A stretch of DNA of 64,000 bases. Source: Embiotoca jacksoni. Lineage: Eukaryota > Chordata > Actinopteri > Embiotocidae. Below the pieces are notes generated by a model. The model ran no database searches. It saw nothing but the letters and a program-made list of their open reading frames with translations, and was not told the origin of the DNA. The DNA lies in assembly GCA_022577435.1 (NCBI GenBank), contig JAKOON010000003.1, positions 4,293,501-4,357,500 of the forward strand, written 5' to 3'. Made by a program: the position numbers and the translations under genes. Positions within the stretch are counted from its first letter, which is position 1. Each line of letters starts with the position of its first letter. This document shows positions 25,501 through 37,439 of this stretch, in pieces.

Positions 25501-28500
25501 TCAGCTGGCTCGCTGCCCATCGGAGCATCTTCCAGTGCTGTGGCCTCTGTGAGAAAACAGACGGACCAAAATAAGGACATTTTACACTTAACCTTTACTT
25601 CCTGTGCAACATTTTTCAGAGAATAAGGTTTGAAGCTTTTATAAATATAGAAAAATAATATTACACTGACTATCGATTGGTTACCAGATACTTGCTTCTT
25701 AATAATCAATGAGTTTACATCAAACAGTAAGTTTGTTAACATGTAAGATCCACAGAACAGCTGCACACACCGATGTTAGGGCATGTTTATGTACCTGACT
25801 CCGGCCGTGGCACGTGGACGATGGTGCTGCTGTACGAGCACTGGCTGGTGACCGAGACGACGCTCATGGCCTTGGTGGACATGGTGATGTCTGTAAGAGG
25901 CGCCCCGACTACGGCTGCAGCTGTGGGACCCACTGACACCTTGCTGTCCAACACCACCACTAGGAAGGGAAGGGAGGACAAGAGACAAAGAGTAGAAGAT
26001 GAAATATTACACTTTTACCCAAACACTATCTTGGGTGGACGTCATTTAATTAGTTCCTGTGCACCCGTTTTATTTTGAGAGTTGCTAATAGTTCTTTCAC
26101 AGAAGTTTGCGCTAATTTCTGTCCTGTCTGCTCTCCTGTGCTCTCTGTGTGTTTGAGCTCTCAAGGCTGTGCGTGTTTTTACCATCTGAACTGGTCTGAG
26201 CTGCATCGGTGGCTCCTACAGGTTTGTCGTCTTCTGAGGTAGAGGAGGATGAAGAAGAGGTGGCCAGGGAACGAGATTCACTCTTCCGCTTAAGTGCTGG
26301 ACCGGTACAGCTCTCCAAATATCTGGAGCACACAATGACCCCAAACACACACACGGACACACGATAAATAACATGATAGACACTGGGCGCTGCAGTATGA
26401 AAAAAACATGTGTCCTGGGACCAGACGATGCCGCTGCCCCCCCCCACACCTGATGATGTTATCCACACAGTTAATTTGCTGATAGGAGGGAATGTGCGTT
26501 TGCTTCCTGCTTTCTTCAGGATCTCCGATCTTAGGGTTGGAGGCTGCGGGGGGCAGAGGTGCTGCGGGAATAAAGGGCCATTTAAGCCAATATCAAAATA
26601 TCTGCCAAGTTAAAAACATGTGTGGTCATGTTTTGTATTTACTATGTAAGCGAATGAATTACCTGCAGCAGGTTTGACAAGAAGTGCAATTTTGTGGCTG
26701 GAATCAAGATATGCCTGCTGGCCCCAACTCTTCACTCTGTTCACATCAGCACAGATCTGCTGCAAAGTCATCTGCAAAAACACACACGATGCATCAGGAT
26801 AATTAACCTTGGAAGAAGAGTTGCAGAACTGCGCAGGAAACAACGGGCTTCTCGGTTGGTGATTTCACTGTGGCGTCTCACCGGTTCCCGGTGCGAGTCC
26901 TCCCACAGATTACCATTGCTGTCACTCGAAGAAGCTACGCTGATGTAGTGCTCGTGAGAGCCGTTGCTTCCCAAGCTACCGTAACCACTGGAGCCATTGT
27001 TGTGGACCGGCTGTGGAGGAGAGACACAAAGATGTGAAGATACAGAACTCTGATGTACACAAACACACACAGGTAGGAAAAACACCACAGTAAAGATCAC
27101 TGTAGGTGTGTTTGATTTACATTTGACTAGGAGGTATTAACACCACCGACTTGGAAAGAAGTGACTGTAAGTGTTCTTTTAAAAGTGTGTCTTTTATTTG
27201 GATCCAGATATGACAAAATATCCAAATATTTGATCCTTTCTAAAACAGTGTCTTTTAATAAAAATGACATACTGACAGTTATATATAAAAAAGTATTATA
27301 ACAGCAAATAAAACTGACATTGTGTTGTCATCTTTGTAATTTAAAAAAATAAATGAGATTCGTGAAAAAAGGAAAAGTAGTAAGTATTCATTATACCTTC
27401 AAATCAGCAGATTAAGTACCCATGATTAGAATATCCACAGGAAGATATAAGTTTGGACTGGTGTTTGCTTATCAAATTGTGAGGGGGATAATCATACCAA
27501 CATCTGAAGAGCTCTCTTAAAGCCTTCAGAAAAAAGGATATGGATAACGTCAAACTGGTAAGGCAAAAATCCTCTACATGTAGCAGATGTACATGTAGAT
27601 TTCAACCACCTGCCAGTGTATCCTGAATAGGCCTGTTTAATGTTTATGACTGTTTAATGCCAAAAGAAGTCTTTTCTGTCTAGAAGTTGACGTTGAACCA
27701 AAAGAGAACCCTCGATGGAAATTTGCATGCCGAAGAAGGGCAGGTACCCAAAACGTCAATGCAGTGCATGAATATAAATGATTTCAATTATAGTGATTGA
27801 CTTTCTTGTTAATTTTCCCAGGAATAAAATAATCACCTGCAAGAAAAGCTTATAAATCTTTGCTTGGAGATCTTTAATTTCCTCATGAGTGACAGGGATG
27901 TACTCCTTTGTCTGAGCAGCAAACACATCCTCATTCAGTGGACTCCTACAGACAAAGACAACAGCACAGTGAAGTCATCTTTAATATCAGCTCGTTTAAT
28001 TAAATGCATTTTCTTAGAAATAAAAAGATCACCACTTTCACACCTGGCCCTCCACCTTGACACCCCTATCTGTCTGTGTGTGGTTCTAATTTTGCGAGGA
28101 CACTTTTCGCCAACTTACGTCCTGACTTTGTGGCGTCCGATGATGAAGGCCACCTTGCGGCTCCAAGGGTTGATGAAGCTAGACCAGCTGGTGTCCAAGG
28201 TGATGTAGTCTCCATTTTGACAGCGCAGACGCACTGGAGAGTGTTCGAACGGGGGCTGGCCCGCATACTTCAGCACTATGCAAGGTATGAAGAGATAAAA
28301 GTTGAAATAACGCACTGGTCTGTCCGCACTGGAAGCAAAACCTGGTGAAACTTCAGCAAATTGTTTGTTTGATCTACTGATTATTGGATTCATTTTTCTT
28401 AACAGTTAAGTATCCTAAATGTTGAAAAATAATGAAAAATTCCTATTTCAGTCAAGATTTCTTCCTCGTTGAGAAACACCTTTCGAACTAACCTTTGCGG

Positions 28501-31500
28501 TGCATTGACAGAATGAGGGGACGGTCCTCTGGGTGAATGCACGTCAGCAACGATGTGCCAATCAGATCTTGAGGAAGGTATCCAAGCAAAGGCACAGCCC
28601 TGTGGATGGGAACCATCCAATTAGCTTTGTCAACACACAGTATAATGTGATTGCGCACATGTTTGTGCGTGTGTGTGTGTATTGACCTGTCATCAACTTC
28701 CAAGAACACACAGCCCGGGGAATGTGTTGTGGTGAAGATGCGTTTGTCCATGGGGATCCGAGGTGCTGCATTAATGAATCATAAACATCAGGACTACGTA
28801 ACATGCTCTAAATATGCCTCTGCAAACTGATGAGTGCACAGCATGAGGAAGAAGATGTAGTGCTTTTCTTTTCTTTTTTTTTTAGGTCTTTTGCAAAAAG
28901 TCCTCATAAACATGAAATTCAGATGGATATATTTTTTTATAGAAATAAACAAAAGTTGCCTGTCTACACAAAAAAAGTTTTTCTTTATTGGGAATGGTAG
29001 GTCACGTGATAATAATCATACCTTCATATCCAGAGATGATGCGTTCAGCCAGCACCAGGCAGCACGGCTCCTCCTCCTCCCCGCTGTTTCCTGTTCCCTG
29101 CATCTTCAGCAGGTAAGGTGTTATCCGAAATGGGTTGTAACGCATCTCACCCTCACGATCCTTCCCACCCCTGAGACAAATTGTGAAGTTTTCATTTCCA
29201 TTGCGATACCATGTGAAAAAAGGTAATGGAAAAAAAATTATAATATGGAAAACACTAAAATATGTATTGCTGCACATGATGTTAATAAGCTCTCTATTAC
29301 ACTATTATACAAGTCAATTTGATCTATTAACACTTAAAGACTAAAATAAGGAGGAATTCGATACAAATAAATCTGAGTGATTTTTCTCTCAGTCCAATGG
29401 GATTGACAAGATGCCTTGAAAGGTTTTACTGACACCCACTGGTAGACATTGGTAACTGCAGGCAATTTCTTTTTTATTTTCTGGAACAAGGTGTGAAATT
29501 ATTTTTTTTCTATGATAGATTCTGTAAAGTCACTTATGGATTGGAGGCCTGGGACAGGAAAGTTTGATAATGGAATTGAGAATAAGGAAAAATACTGACC
29601 TGATTCTGCAGAAGAAGGACTTGACCTGGGCACAGTCAAACAGAACCCCTGCTGCAGAGACAAAGACCAGAGAGAATTTAAAGGGTTGTCTGTATTATGG
29701 TTCTTTAAATTAGATGTTTTACAGAATATCCAGTTAGACACAAAAATGCACACAAGATTTAAATTAAGTCAAAAAGGTGTTTTACAAACACTGTAATAAA
29801 TTCAATTACAGAGTAAGCTTTAACCAAATATAATCTAAAAATCTAACAAAATGAAAATAATATGTGCAAAACAGACAAATGTCAAATAAAATGTCAAGTC
29901 TGAAGAAAGACAAAAAACATTTATTCCTGTTTACAATCACTTACTTATTACGTTAAGAAATTACCAATGTGTATAGGAAGTATCAAAAAGGTAACATTTA
30001 AAATGTATTATTGCAGCACCAAAAGGTGCAGTGCACCTAAATAATGTCTTGATGCATCAAAGTTAGGCGCACCAGTGCAACTAATGTAAAAATATCTTCA
30101 GCCTTGACTACTGTATGTTATTATGTGTGTTTAAGACACATAACATTCTGGCATTTTTCCTGTAAACATACCAAAACAAAGCACGAGCACAAAAAAAAAT
30201 AACATGACGTAAAAAGAAACTTAGGAAACAAACAAAACAAAAATATGTGATGTGATCTTAACGTGATGTTGTGTCCAAAAAAAAATTGCAAAGTACACAC
30301 CTGTGTGCGAGTTGCTCCACGGTGGCAAATGTGGCTGTGCCGTGTGTGAATAGAAGACATTCACATCTTGGTGGAAGAGCAGCTCCACAAACTTGGCGGA
30401 CTCCAGAAACTTCCTCTTGCAGCACAGGATGCTGGGAGCCTGCTCCGACGCGTACAGCACGCAGCCGCTCGACAGGGAGAAAACCATCAGGAAGGAATCC
30501 TACACACAGACACGGAGAGACCAACGCACGCACACGTAGAAAGTCACGCACACAAGCGAGCCGAGTCACAGACACACACACAACGCCGTAAACGCACATA
30601 CACTCAGACACCCGCTCGGGCGTGAGGCAAAAATAATCAGACACGTGCACATGATGTTTGCTTCTTTAAAGACTGTCCACGAATGCCATGGAGCACTGAA
30701 TCAATATAAAAAAAAATTAAAAAAGGATGCAAGAACAGCTCACGACAAATCCTCAGACGGTGTTTGTGCTTGTGTGCGTGATTGTGTGCATACCGTGTTT
30801 TTAAGGGTGTGCTCAGAGGTGACTCTCTCGAGCTCCTCCAGGGTGCAAACGGTGGCATCCCTCCTCTCATCCTGCCCATTCTGCATCAGCAGCTTGTAGT
30901 ATTCACTGTTGGCTGCAGACGGCAACACAAACAGACCAAACAAATAAATGAGTCTTCAAACTACAAGGTCTTCTGAGACTCCACGTCTACGGTGGTCTGG
31001 TTTAGGCTACCTTGCACTTGCTTGACACAGTTGAGCGCGTAATGTAAGGCATCCACAGTGCTGGCTTTGCTGCGGCAGCGTTTGTCCGACGGAAGCCTCT
31101 TTTTCATCTCGGCCACTGTGATCATCACCTGTCTGTGGGCACGCCCTCTGCCACCGCCCACGTTCTCACTGCTACACACAGTCAGAGATGCCATTCAAAC
31201 ACATCCAGGTCACACAGAGAAGACAACACGGTAGATTTGTCACGCAGTTCGTTCAGTGCACGCAGTACAGTATAAAATTTAAAAAAAAACAAACACTTTT
31301 CACGAGCATCTGAGATCGATTTTGTCAGTTATCCTAAATAGCGCTTCATTTTATGGTTTCTATTATTTTCATCATTATATTGTCACCGTTATCACCAGAT
31401 GGAAAAAGGGAACGTTTTTAGAACTTTTTTTTTTTGTGTTAAAATGGTTTGACATCTTCAGCATCAGCTATTGAATGGCACAACAATCAAAAGCAATTTT

Positions 31501-32230
31501 GTCAGAGAATAAAACCCGGGGGACAAATAACAAAATAAAAGGCCGTGCTGTTCTGAAAGACAGCCACAAGTAACTCAGTGCACTGCAGCTGGATTACCAG
31601 AATCCAAGAAAAAACACTTTAATACAAATTTGATTTTACTTCCGTCGCTCTGTTTTTTTCCCAGCTGTTCTAGTCAAAGTAGTTGCCTCTGAACACTGCA
31701 ACATCGCTTTAAAAAAAAAAAAAAAAAATCTTCAGTGGAGTTAACACGGGTATATCATCTAAAATGGATTGTATTTATTAGAAGAGAAAAGAAAGGTGAA
31801 TGATTAAGTTACAACCAATAATAAATATGTCTACATATTCATCACAGCTCAACTTTGACAATACCTCGTGCAAAACACTGTAGCGACATCACAGGCACAC
31901 TGAGGTTCATTTTGATCTGCAAAAATAGTCAGGGCACGTCCAACCGAGCTTGTACCTCTTGGTTGAAGCCGAGGTGGACCCGGTGGCGCTGCCTGGGCTG
32001 TGGTTGGCTGAGCAGGAGAGATCATGTGAGCCACTTGTCATCTGCTCGTCTTCCCGCCCCCCCTCTCCGCTCTCCTCTCTCCTGAGGCTCTCCGACTGCC
32101 CCCATCTGCCCTGCTGCCCCGACGACACCGTCTCCTCCCGTCCGCCTTCGGGCATGGCTGAAGACAACGCGGGCTCCTCCCCATCTGGACCACTGTTGCC
32201 TCCCGGCATCACTGCACTTTGATCGCACAT
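22511..32230 (-). CDS. per3: Period circadian protein 3 (one apparent frameshift)
   Basis: PER proteins bind CRY and casein kinase 1 and repress CLOCK:BMAL1. Coding exons (minus): 31956-32230, 31011-31171, 30794-30912, 30301-30499, 29600-29651, 29022-29170, 28687-28765, 28493-28599, 28119-28275, 27837-27945, 26882-27010, 26663-26771, 26450-26561, 26183-26322, 25795-25959, 25295-25546, 24353-25189, 24074-24266, 23575-23761, 22732-22882, 22511-22633. All phases join except in exon 17, where the frame slips at a G7 run (25068-25074); counting that run as six gives about 1267 residues (human about 1200). PAS-A lies near 150-270, PAS-B near 320-470 (LLGYLPQDLIGTS, SWSSFINPWSRK, IIGRHKVR). A GSSGYGSLGSNGS motif, the kinase-docking YQQINCVDNIIRYLES, a basic nuclear signal (RPRRGKPRHKRAK) and a C-terminal CRY-binding part (LWSMIQHTPE, GCVTC) follow. 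PER3-type words (APRIPMDKRIF, GQPPFEHSP) separate it from PER1/2. Confidence 0.95.
27722..27770 (+). repeat. Hammerhead-like motif in a repeat remnant
   Basis: The bases CCGAAGA, then GGG-loop-CCC, then AAAACGTC, resemble the hammerhead ribozyme core (CUGANGA, stem II, GAAA) with two mismatches. TGCAT (27724-27728) can pair with ATGCA (27759-27763). It lies in a per3 intron and may be a remnant of a Penelope-like or other retroelement. Confidence 0.25.
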
Positions 32231-32371
32231 CAGTAGTAGTTTCTCCAGTTACAGTGGGAGGTAGAAGTCTTCATATGTTCAACAGGAAGGAGATGAGTTC
32301 CATGTGTTAACAATAAATGAAGCTTCATTCAGTCACTGAACAATGCTGGATGGGATTGACTGTCTTGAGCA
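32231..32371 (-). other. per3: per3 5' UTR part of the first coding exon
   Basis: The minus strand has a good acceptor (pyrimidine-rich, CTTGCAG) ending at 32372. The bases from there to the ATG would be 5' UTR carried on the same exon. Confidence 0.5.
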
Positions 32372-33742
32372 CTGCAAGATAAGAGGAAACAAAAAGAGAT
32401 GATAAGAAATAGAATCAGAATGAAGTTTGATAGTTTCTGAGCTGTGGGACCACTGAGCCTGGAAAAATTAATCTATCTGAGGCAGGCGGGGTGGAATTCT
32501 TCTTTTTTTTTAATCTGGCACATTCATTCCCTTGGACTCTCAGACGAATTCATTGGATTATGCCAATCAATGGTCAGAGATATCAGAGGAATCCCTCCCA
32601 TTCTTGTGTAATTCGATATTTTAGGAACCTCTTCAGGGAATTTCAAAAAATTTGCCGCAAACATTCACTTGGAACATAATGTTCTACAAAAACCCTTTTC
32701 TGGCCATTAATCAATACCACAGCAGTGGAACAGAAGGGGACACTGTGCCCATATTTCACTATTAGTCACACTAATCCATCAAGACACTGTGGTGATTGTA
32801 TAGATATTCTGTGCTGTTAGGATTGAAGATGTGAGTGAAGCATCCATGTTTTAAAATTGATAGCTTCTTTGCAATACCAAAATATATAAGTTCAGACAGA
32901 TATGGATGTAAACTACAACTTAAAGATGTTAGCAGAGGCATAATTCCACAAGGCAGTAATAATTAATTTTGCAAATGTGAAAAAACACAATCTGCCTTAT
33001 TATGTAATACTATTGGACCATCTGTCCATTACGCTGACTCACTGCTTTGTGACTCACTCCCATCATCCACAATCTACAGCACATTTCATCCGTCAATACT
33101 GCTGAGACCAGGTACAGCTGTGCCAGTCATTACACACCACCAGGAACACAATAACAATGTGATACTCTGTTGCATAATAGCTGCAAGTCAAACAGAAGGG
33201 ACTCGTGTATTTAAATGTTTGTAACCCCGCCTATATGGCCTTCAGGTTAGACACAATATTTTCACATCGTTCTTGTTTAAATCCTGTATTTATTTATTTT
33301 TAAACCAAATTCAAAACAACATTACAAAGGAAACTGATGGCAATGTATTTGCCTTCTGACTGCCTTTGGCCAGGTCTTTTTTTCACTGATTTTAATAAGA
33401 ATAATGTGCAAACTCAAACTGCAGCTGCCACCACGTCCACATGGCAGTAAGACAAGACAAGAGGCCGAGAGGCAAATGCGGGAGCCAGTGAAAATATCCT
33501 GCCTCGCTCATCGGGTTGTCACAGCAGCGTTACATAACCGGTCTGCTCAATTCAGCTTAGTGCATTAATGACGGTGCTATTACTTGAGACAATACACCTG
33601 CACTGACACGTAACTCACAGCCACAAACACATGATTACCGCGGTGTCCGTACAGTTTGAGCTTAATTATGCAGCACATAAACATGCTCAGCCACCTTGTT
33701 GCTCTGTGCTCCGCCCCCTCCCTCCCTCCCTCCCTCCGCCAG

Positions 33743-33848
<106 letters not shown>

Positions 33849-33964
33849 CAGAGAGGAAAAGTGTGTTGTGCTAAAACTCCTGGTAATTAATATAAAATAC
33901 TCATTTTAGAGGCTATAGTTTGTGAAGTGCTTTTAATTATTTATTCCACTCTCGTTGACATAAA

Positions 33965-33993
33965 TGGAGTGAACTAGATAATAGTTCACTCCA
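33965..33993. repeat. Perfect 12-bp palindrome next to the MITE
   Basis: TGGAGTGAACTA (33965-33976) and its exact complement TAGTTCACTCCA (33982-33993) are separated by five bases. The right arm touches the TTAA of the MITE. Confidence 0.85.
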
Positions 33994-34218
33994 TTAACCC
34001 TCGTGTTGTCCTTGGATCAAAATGACCCGCAGTTGTGTTCAAGCAAGTTCTGTTTTATTTTCATATTTTTTGGGATCGTTGGTGACAAGGAGGCTGTGAG
34101 GGTTTCTTTAAAGAATGATGACTAATGATCCCAAAAAATATAAAAATATAGAAATAAAATAGAACTTGGTTGAACACAGCTGCGGGTCATTTTGACCCGA
34201 GGACAACAGGAGGGTTAA
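33994..34218. mobile_element. TTAA-flanked foldback MITE (piggyBac-like)
   Basis: A 225-base element bounded by TTAA at both ends. The two halves are inverted copies of each other over about 80-90 bases, from TTAACCCTC inward to TTTTTTGGGATC, with few mismatches. A short unique centre of about 55 bases lies between. It has no coding capacity. TTAA target sites and CCCT-type ends point to piggyBac-mobilised MITEs, as known in fish genomes. The family name is inferred. Confidence 0.8.
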
Positions 34219-35432
34219 TAGCATCACCAATGATGATTATAGCATCACCAACTACATCCTCCTAAAAGGCCATATATCTAAATCAATACATCTTTAAAAT
34301 ATGATCTATTCATGTTTTTTTTTTACAGTGGTAACGGTCTGTATTCATCAGTAATGTTTGCAGGCATATAAATTTTTACCGGTCGTACATAAAGTTGATT
34401 TTTAATCTATGAATTATGCTGTGGAATTGCCTATAGGCACAAAACAAAAAAATACTGAGTGAATGGGGCTTTAAACACTTGAGGGAAATGTTTGGCTTTA
34501 GAGTCAAAATAATGTATTAAAGAGTATTTTCCAATATAAATATCATTGAAAGCATGGCAAATAAGAGAAACAGTGATGAATTGTGTTCCATTGTTACGCT
34601 ATTGTATTACATGATACCAAACCTATCAACACCAAAAACCTATAACTAATTTGATCAGCATTTAACAACAGCTTCCTCGGAATAACTCATTTGGACAACA
34701 GACATGCATCAAACAATTATGTGGTTAGACCATATTTTATCGCAACATAATTATTCTGAATGTCAATTAATGATTATATTGCATTTTAAGTTAAATAGGA
34801 ATCTAGAACAACCGCTGTTATACTAAAATAGCTGCCCATCTCATCAGAACTGGTTCCAACACCTAATGTGTAGTAAATACCACGTTGCAACAGCAATGCT
34901 TGTTTATTTGAGCAGAAAACTCTGTTATTAGGAAGTGAAGCAACATGCTTCAGGAAGCCTTTTTTCAAACAATACAAATAACAAGTGGTGAAAGACAAAC
35001 AGGAATTCCAGTTGAAGAATTAATTTATAGATGAATGCAACATCTTGTGTGAAAAGCGAATAAGAAACTTATTTACACTCCAATTTCATGATTTCAACCA
35101 TCTCTAGTGGGGTGAAGTCTTTCTGAGCCTTGCTACACACTAAATTACAGCGGGGAGGGATATACATCCCCAGACCTACAACATTTAGTTACGGAATCAC
35201 AATATTATATAACACACATTCATGGGCTGGCAACATGTAAATGACCCTGCACTTAACAGTCATTTTATGAAGGAAAATCCTTAAGAAGATTTAATTAAAA
35301 TGGGTCCACTGGCCTGCGACAAGGTAAATATTTATGGGGTTAAAGTACATGGAGACAGAAGTAGTATCGTGAGGTCATAGGTACATCTGTACATAGGTAA
35401 AAATTAAGACTGCAATTAAGTTAACAAATCAA

Positions 35433-35463
35433 CCCCCCCCCCCCCCAAAAAAAAAAAAAAAAA
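35433..35463. repeat. C14-A17 homopolymer block
   Basis: Run of C followed directly by a run of A in per3 intron 1. Confidence 0.85.
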
Positions 35464-35582
35464 GTCAAGGGTTTAGTTAAGGCTCAACACTCGTGCCTGT
35501 TTGTCATGCTTTCCTTTGCAAGAAAGAAAAAAAAAGTTTCTAGAGGTCAAGACCATCTCACAACCACCCCCCACCCCTCCCA

Positions 35583-35586
35583 CCCC

Positions 35587-35617
<31 letters not shown>

Positions 35618-35622
35618 ACACA
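35583..35622. repeat. C-run plus (AC)n
   Basis: About 21 C followed by an AC tract of about ten units, in per3 intron 1. Confidence 0.85.
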
Positions 35623-36267
35623 CTCAAAACAAGCCTGCCACTCATTTGTCGGTTCACTTTCCCCACTCCACACATAAACCCAGTAACCTTAATACCCTGC
35701 GTCACCACCGCACAGCTTAAGGCTTCGAGGACAGACAGCTACAACTCCTCCAGTGAAACAATAAACCTGCAGCACACCAAACGACACAATGTGCCACGTT
35801 ATTATTGACAGTACACCGTGAATGCTGGTCGGAGCAAGTGTGAAGACAGCAGTTGTTTTAAGAGCTGAGGTTTCAAATATCACGTAAACTGATAGCTTGC
35901 TGGCTGTTATATGAGCGAATATGATGTCTGTAATACTTAGCAGGCGTGTCGGTGCAACATCAGTTCGTCTGTTACCGACTCGCTCTCCAACTCGTTAGCC
36001 GCAGCCTGCTGACTTGTGGCAGACATGTCATTTAGCTTACGTATTAGCAATACACACGGCTGGCACATGCGAACAGCCAAGTCAGACAGCAGAAGGACGT
36101 AATCGCTCAATAAACACACACAACAGTACGTTAGGACTAAACTATGCAACAACACGATGATGTTACATTTGTTTACATCCACTGTTCTCTCGTGGCAGCC
36201 GCCGTGATGAGGCGGTTAGCTAGCATATGTAGTTGAATCTAGTTCGGTCTTCTGATTGAATATTTAC

Positions 36268-36600
36268 CTTTTCCGACTCCACGTGTGTCTTAAGCTTTAA
36301 TGTCCAAAAACTGAGAGTCTTCTAAATTCACCGCCGGGTCGCATCAGAGGTATTTTTTTTTTTGTTTTTTTTTTGTTCATTTGATTCTCAATCACGTTGC
36401 TAAATCGTCATCTATTCCAGAGCGTTTGACACATTTGTGCAACGTGAGTCCGGGCGCAGCTCAGACACGCCCACTGCGCGGTGATTGGACAGATTAATTT
36501 GCATCTATCGTTTGATTGGGCAGAGGGTCCGAGATGAGCGTTCAGCCTGTCAGGACTTGCTCCCGGTTCACGTGGACTTTCATGTTACACAATAGACAGA
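36268..36600 (-). promoter_or_regulatory. per3: per3 non-coding exon 1 and promoter with E-boxes
   Basis: A minus-strand donor (AAAAG-GTAAAT) follows 36268, so the 5' UTR exon lies just above it. CACGTG E-boxes, the CLOCK:BMAL1 site, occur at 36280-36285 (in or near exon 1) and 36569-36574. Between them the minus strand has two CCAAT boxes (near 36483 and 36515), and there is an octamer (ATTTGCAT) near 36497. No TATA box was seen. Circadian control is established for PER genes; the binding here is inferred. Confidence 0.55.
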
Positions 36601-37414
36601 CAACAAGCTCGGAGCAGCCTGCGCAAAGCAAAGACTCACTACGAAATCTCTGCATTTACCCCTCCACAACTGAATGAATGAGCATTGCCGCTGTACGGTC
36701 CAGCTGACGCACTGCACACATCTTGTTGTCTCAACAAGGAATTTGGCTTAAAAAAAAAAAAAAGATAGTCAGTTATCTGATATTATCTTAATACTATTTT
36801 TCAAATGGCAAAAATCGCCAGAAGATGGGAAGTCGCTTTAACGAGCGAAATAGACATGTCACTTCTCCATCCTCTCAAATGTGATTCATTTCCTGGTTAA
36901 GGTTATATTTATGGAATATTTAACTACATATGTTCTGATATTGGAGCAAAACAACCACAAACAACGTGTCTCGAACTAAGCTGTTTTTGATATAGTCATC
37001 CTCTGGACCCAAACGTGCTTCATGGTATTTATGGTAATCTGATTAATTTCAATAGTGGGTTGTTTCCACCTTGTTCCTGTAATAGCAATCATGATGATGA
37101 CATTAGCAGAGCAAAGAAAACTAATGGATAACATGAAAGGAGTCCTGTTTGTCTAGCAGTTATTCTTCAACCGTTCTGGTGTCAGAGTCAGCTGATAGCC
37201 ACTGGCCTGCTCAGCAATTTGTGTGACAGACTGCATCTTCTCTTTGAGTTAGTGTGGAGGCATTGTTTTATCTCCAATGGAGAACTTAAAGGTGAGTACG
37301 CCATCTATAAAGATGGACCAGCTGTGGAACAGTGAGTCTCGGCTACTTTTGGAAAGAGTAACAGCTGATATTTACCTTCACAGATCAAATATTACAAAAA
37401 AACAAAGGAGGCTT
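36601..37414. other. Spacer between per3 promoter and vamp3 3' end
   Basis: AT-rich spacer with no recognised gene. Confidence 0.5.
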
Positions 37415-37433
37415 TGCTTTAAGTTAAATCAGT

Positions 37434-37439
37434 TTTATT
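37434..37439 (-). terminator. vamp3: Candidate vamp3 polyadenylation signal (AATAAA)
   Basis: The minus strand reads AATAAA about 2 kb after the stop. Mammalian VAMP3 also has a long 3' UTR. An A-rich AATAAA near 38391 is an alternative. Confidence 0.4.

Noticed and set aside
22511..32230. per1 or per2 identity
   Set aside because: PER3-type words (DALHYALNCV, APRIPMDKRIF, GQPPFEHSP, LWSMIQHTPE) and the adjacent vamp3 favour per3.
36231..36360. Upstream open frame in per3 exon 1 (ATG CGA CCC...)
   Set aside because: The transcription start is not known, so I cannot say that this ATG is transcribed.
37277..37297. Plus-strand ATG plus four codons followed by a GTGAGT donor
   Set aside because: It looks like a first exon in good context, but I found no matching downstream plus-strand exon.
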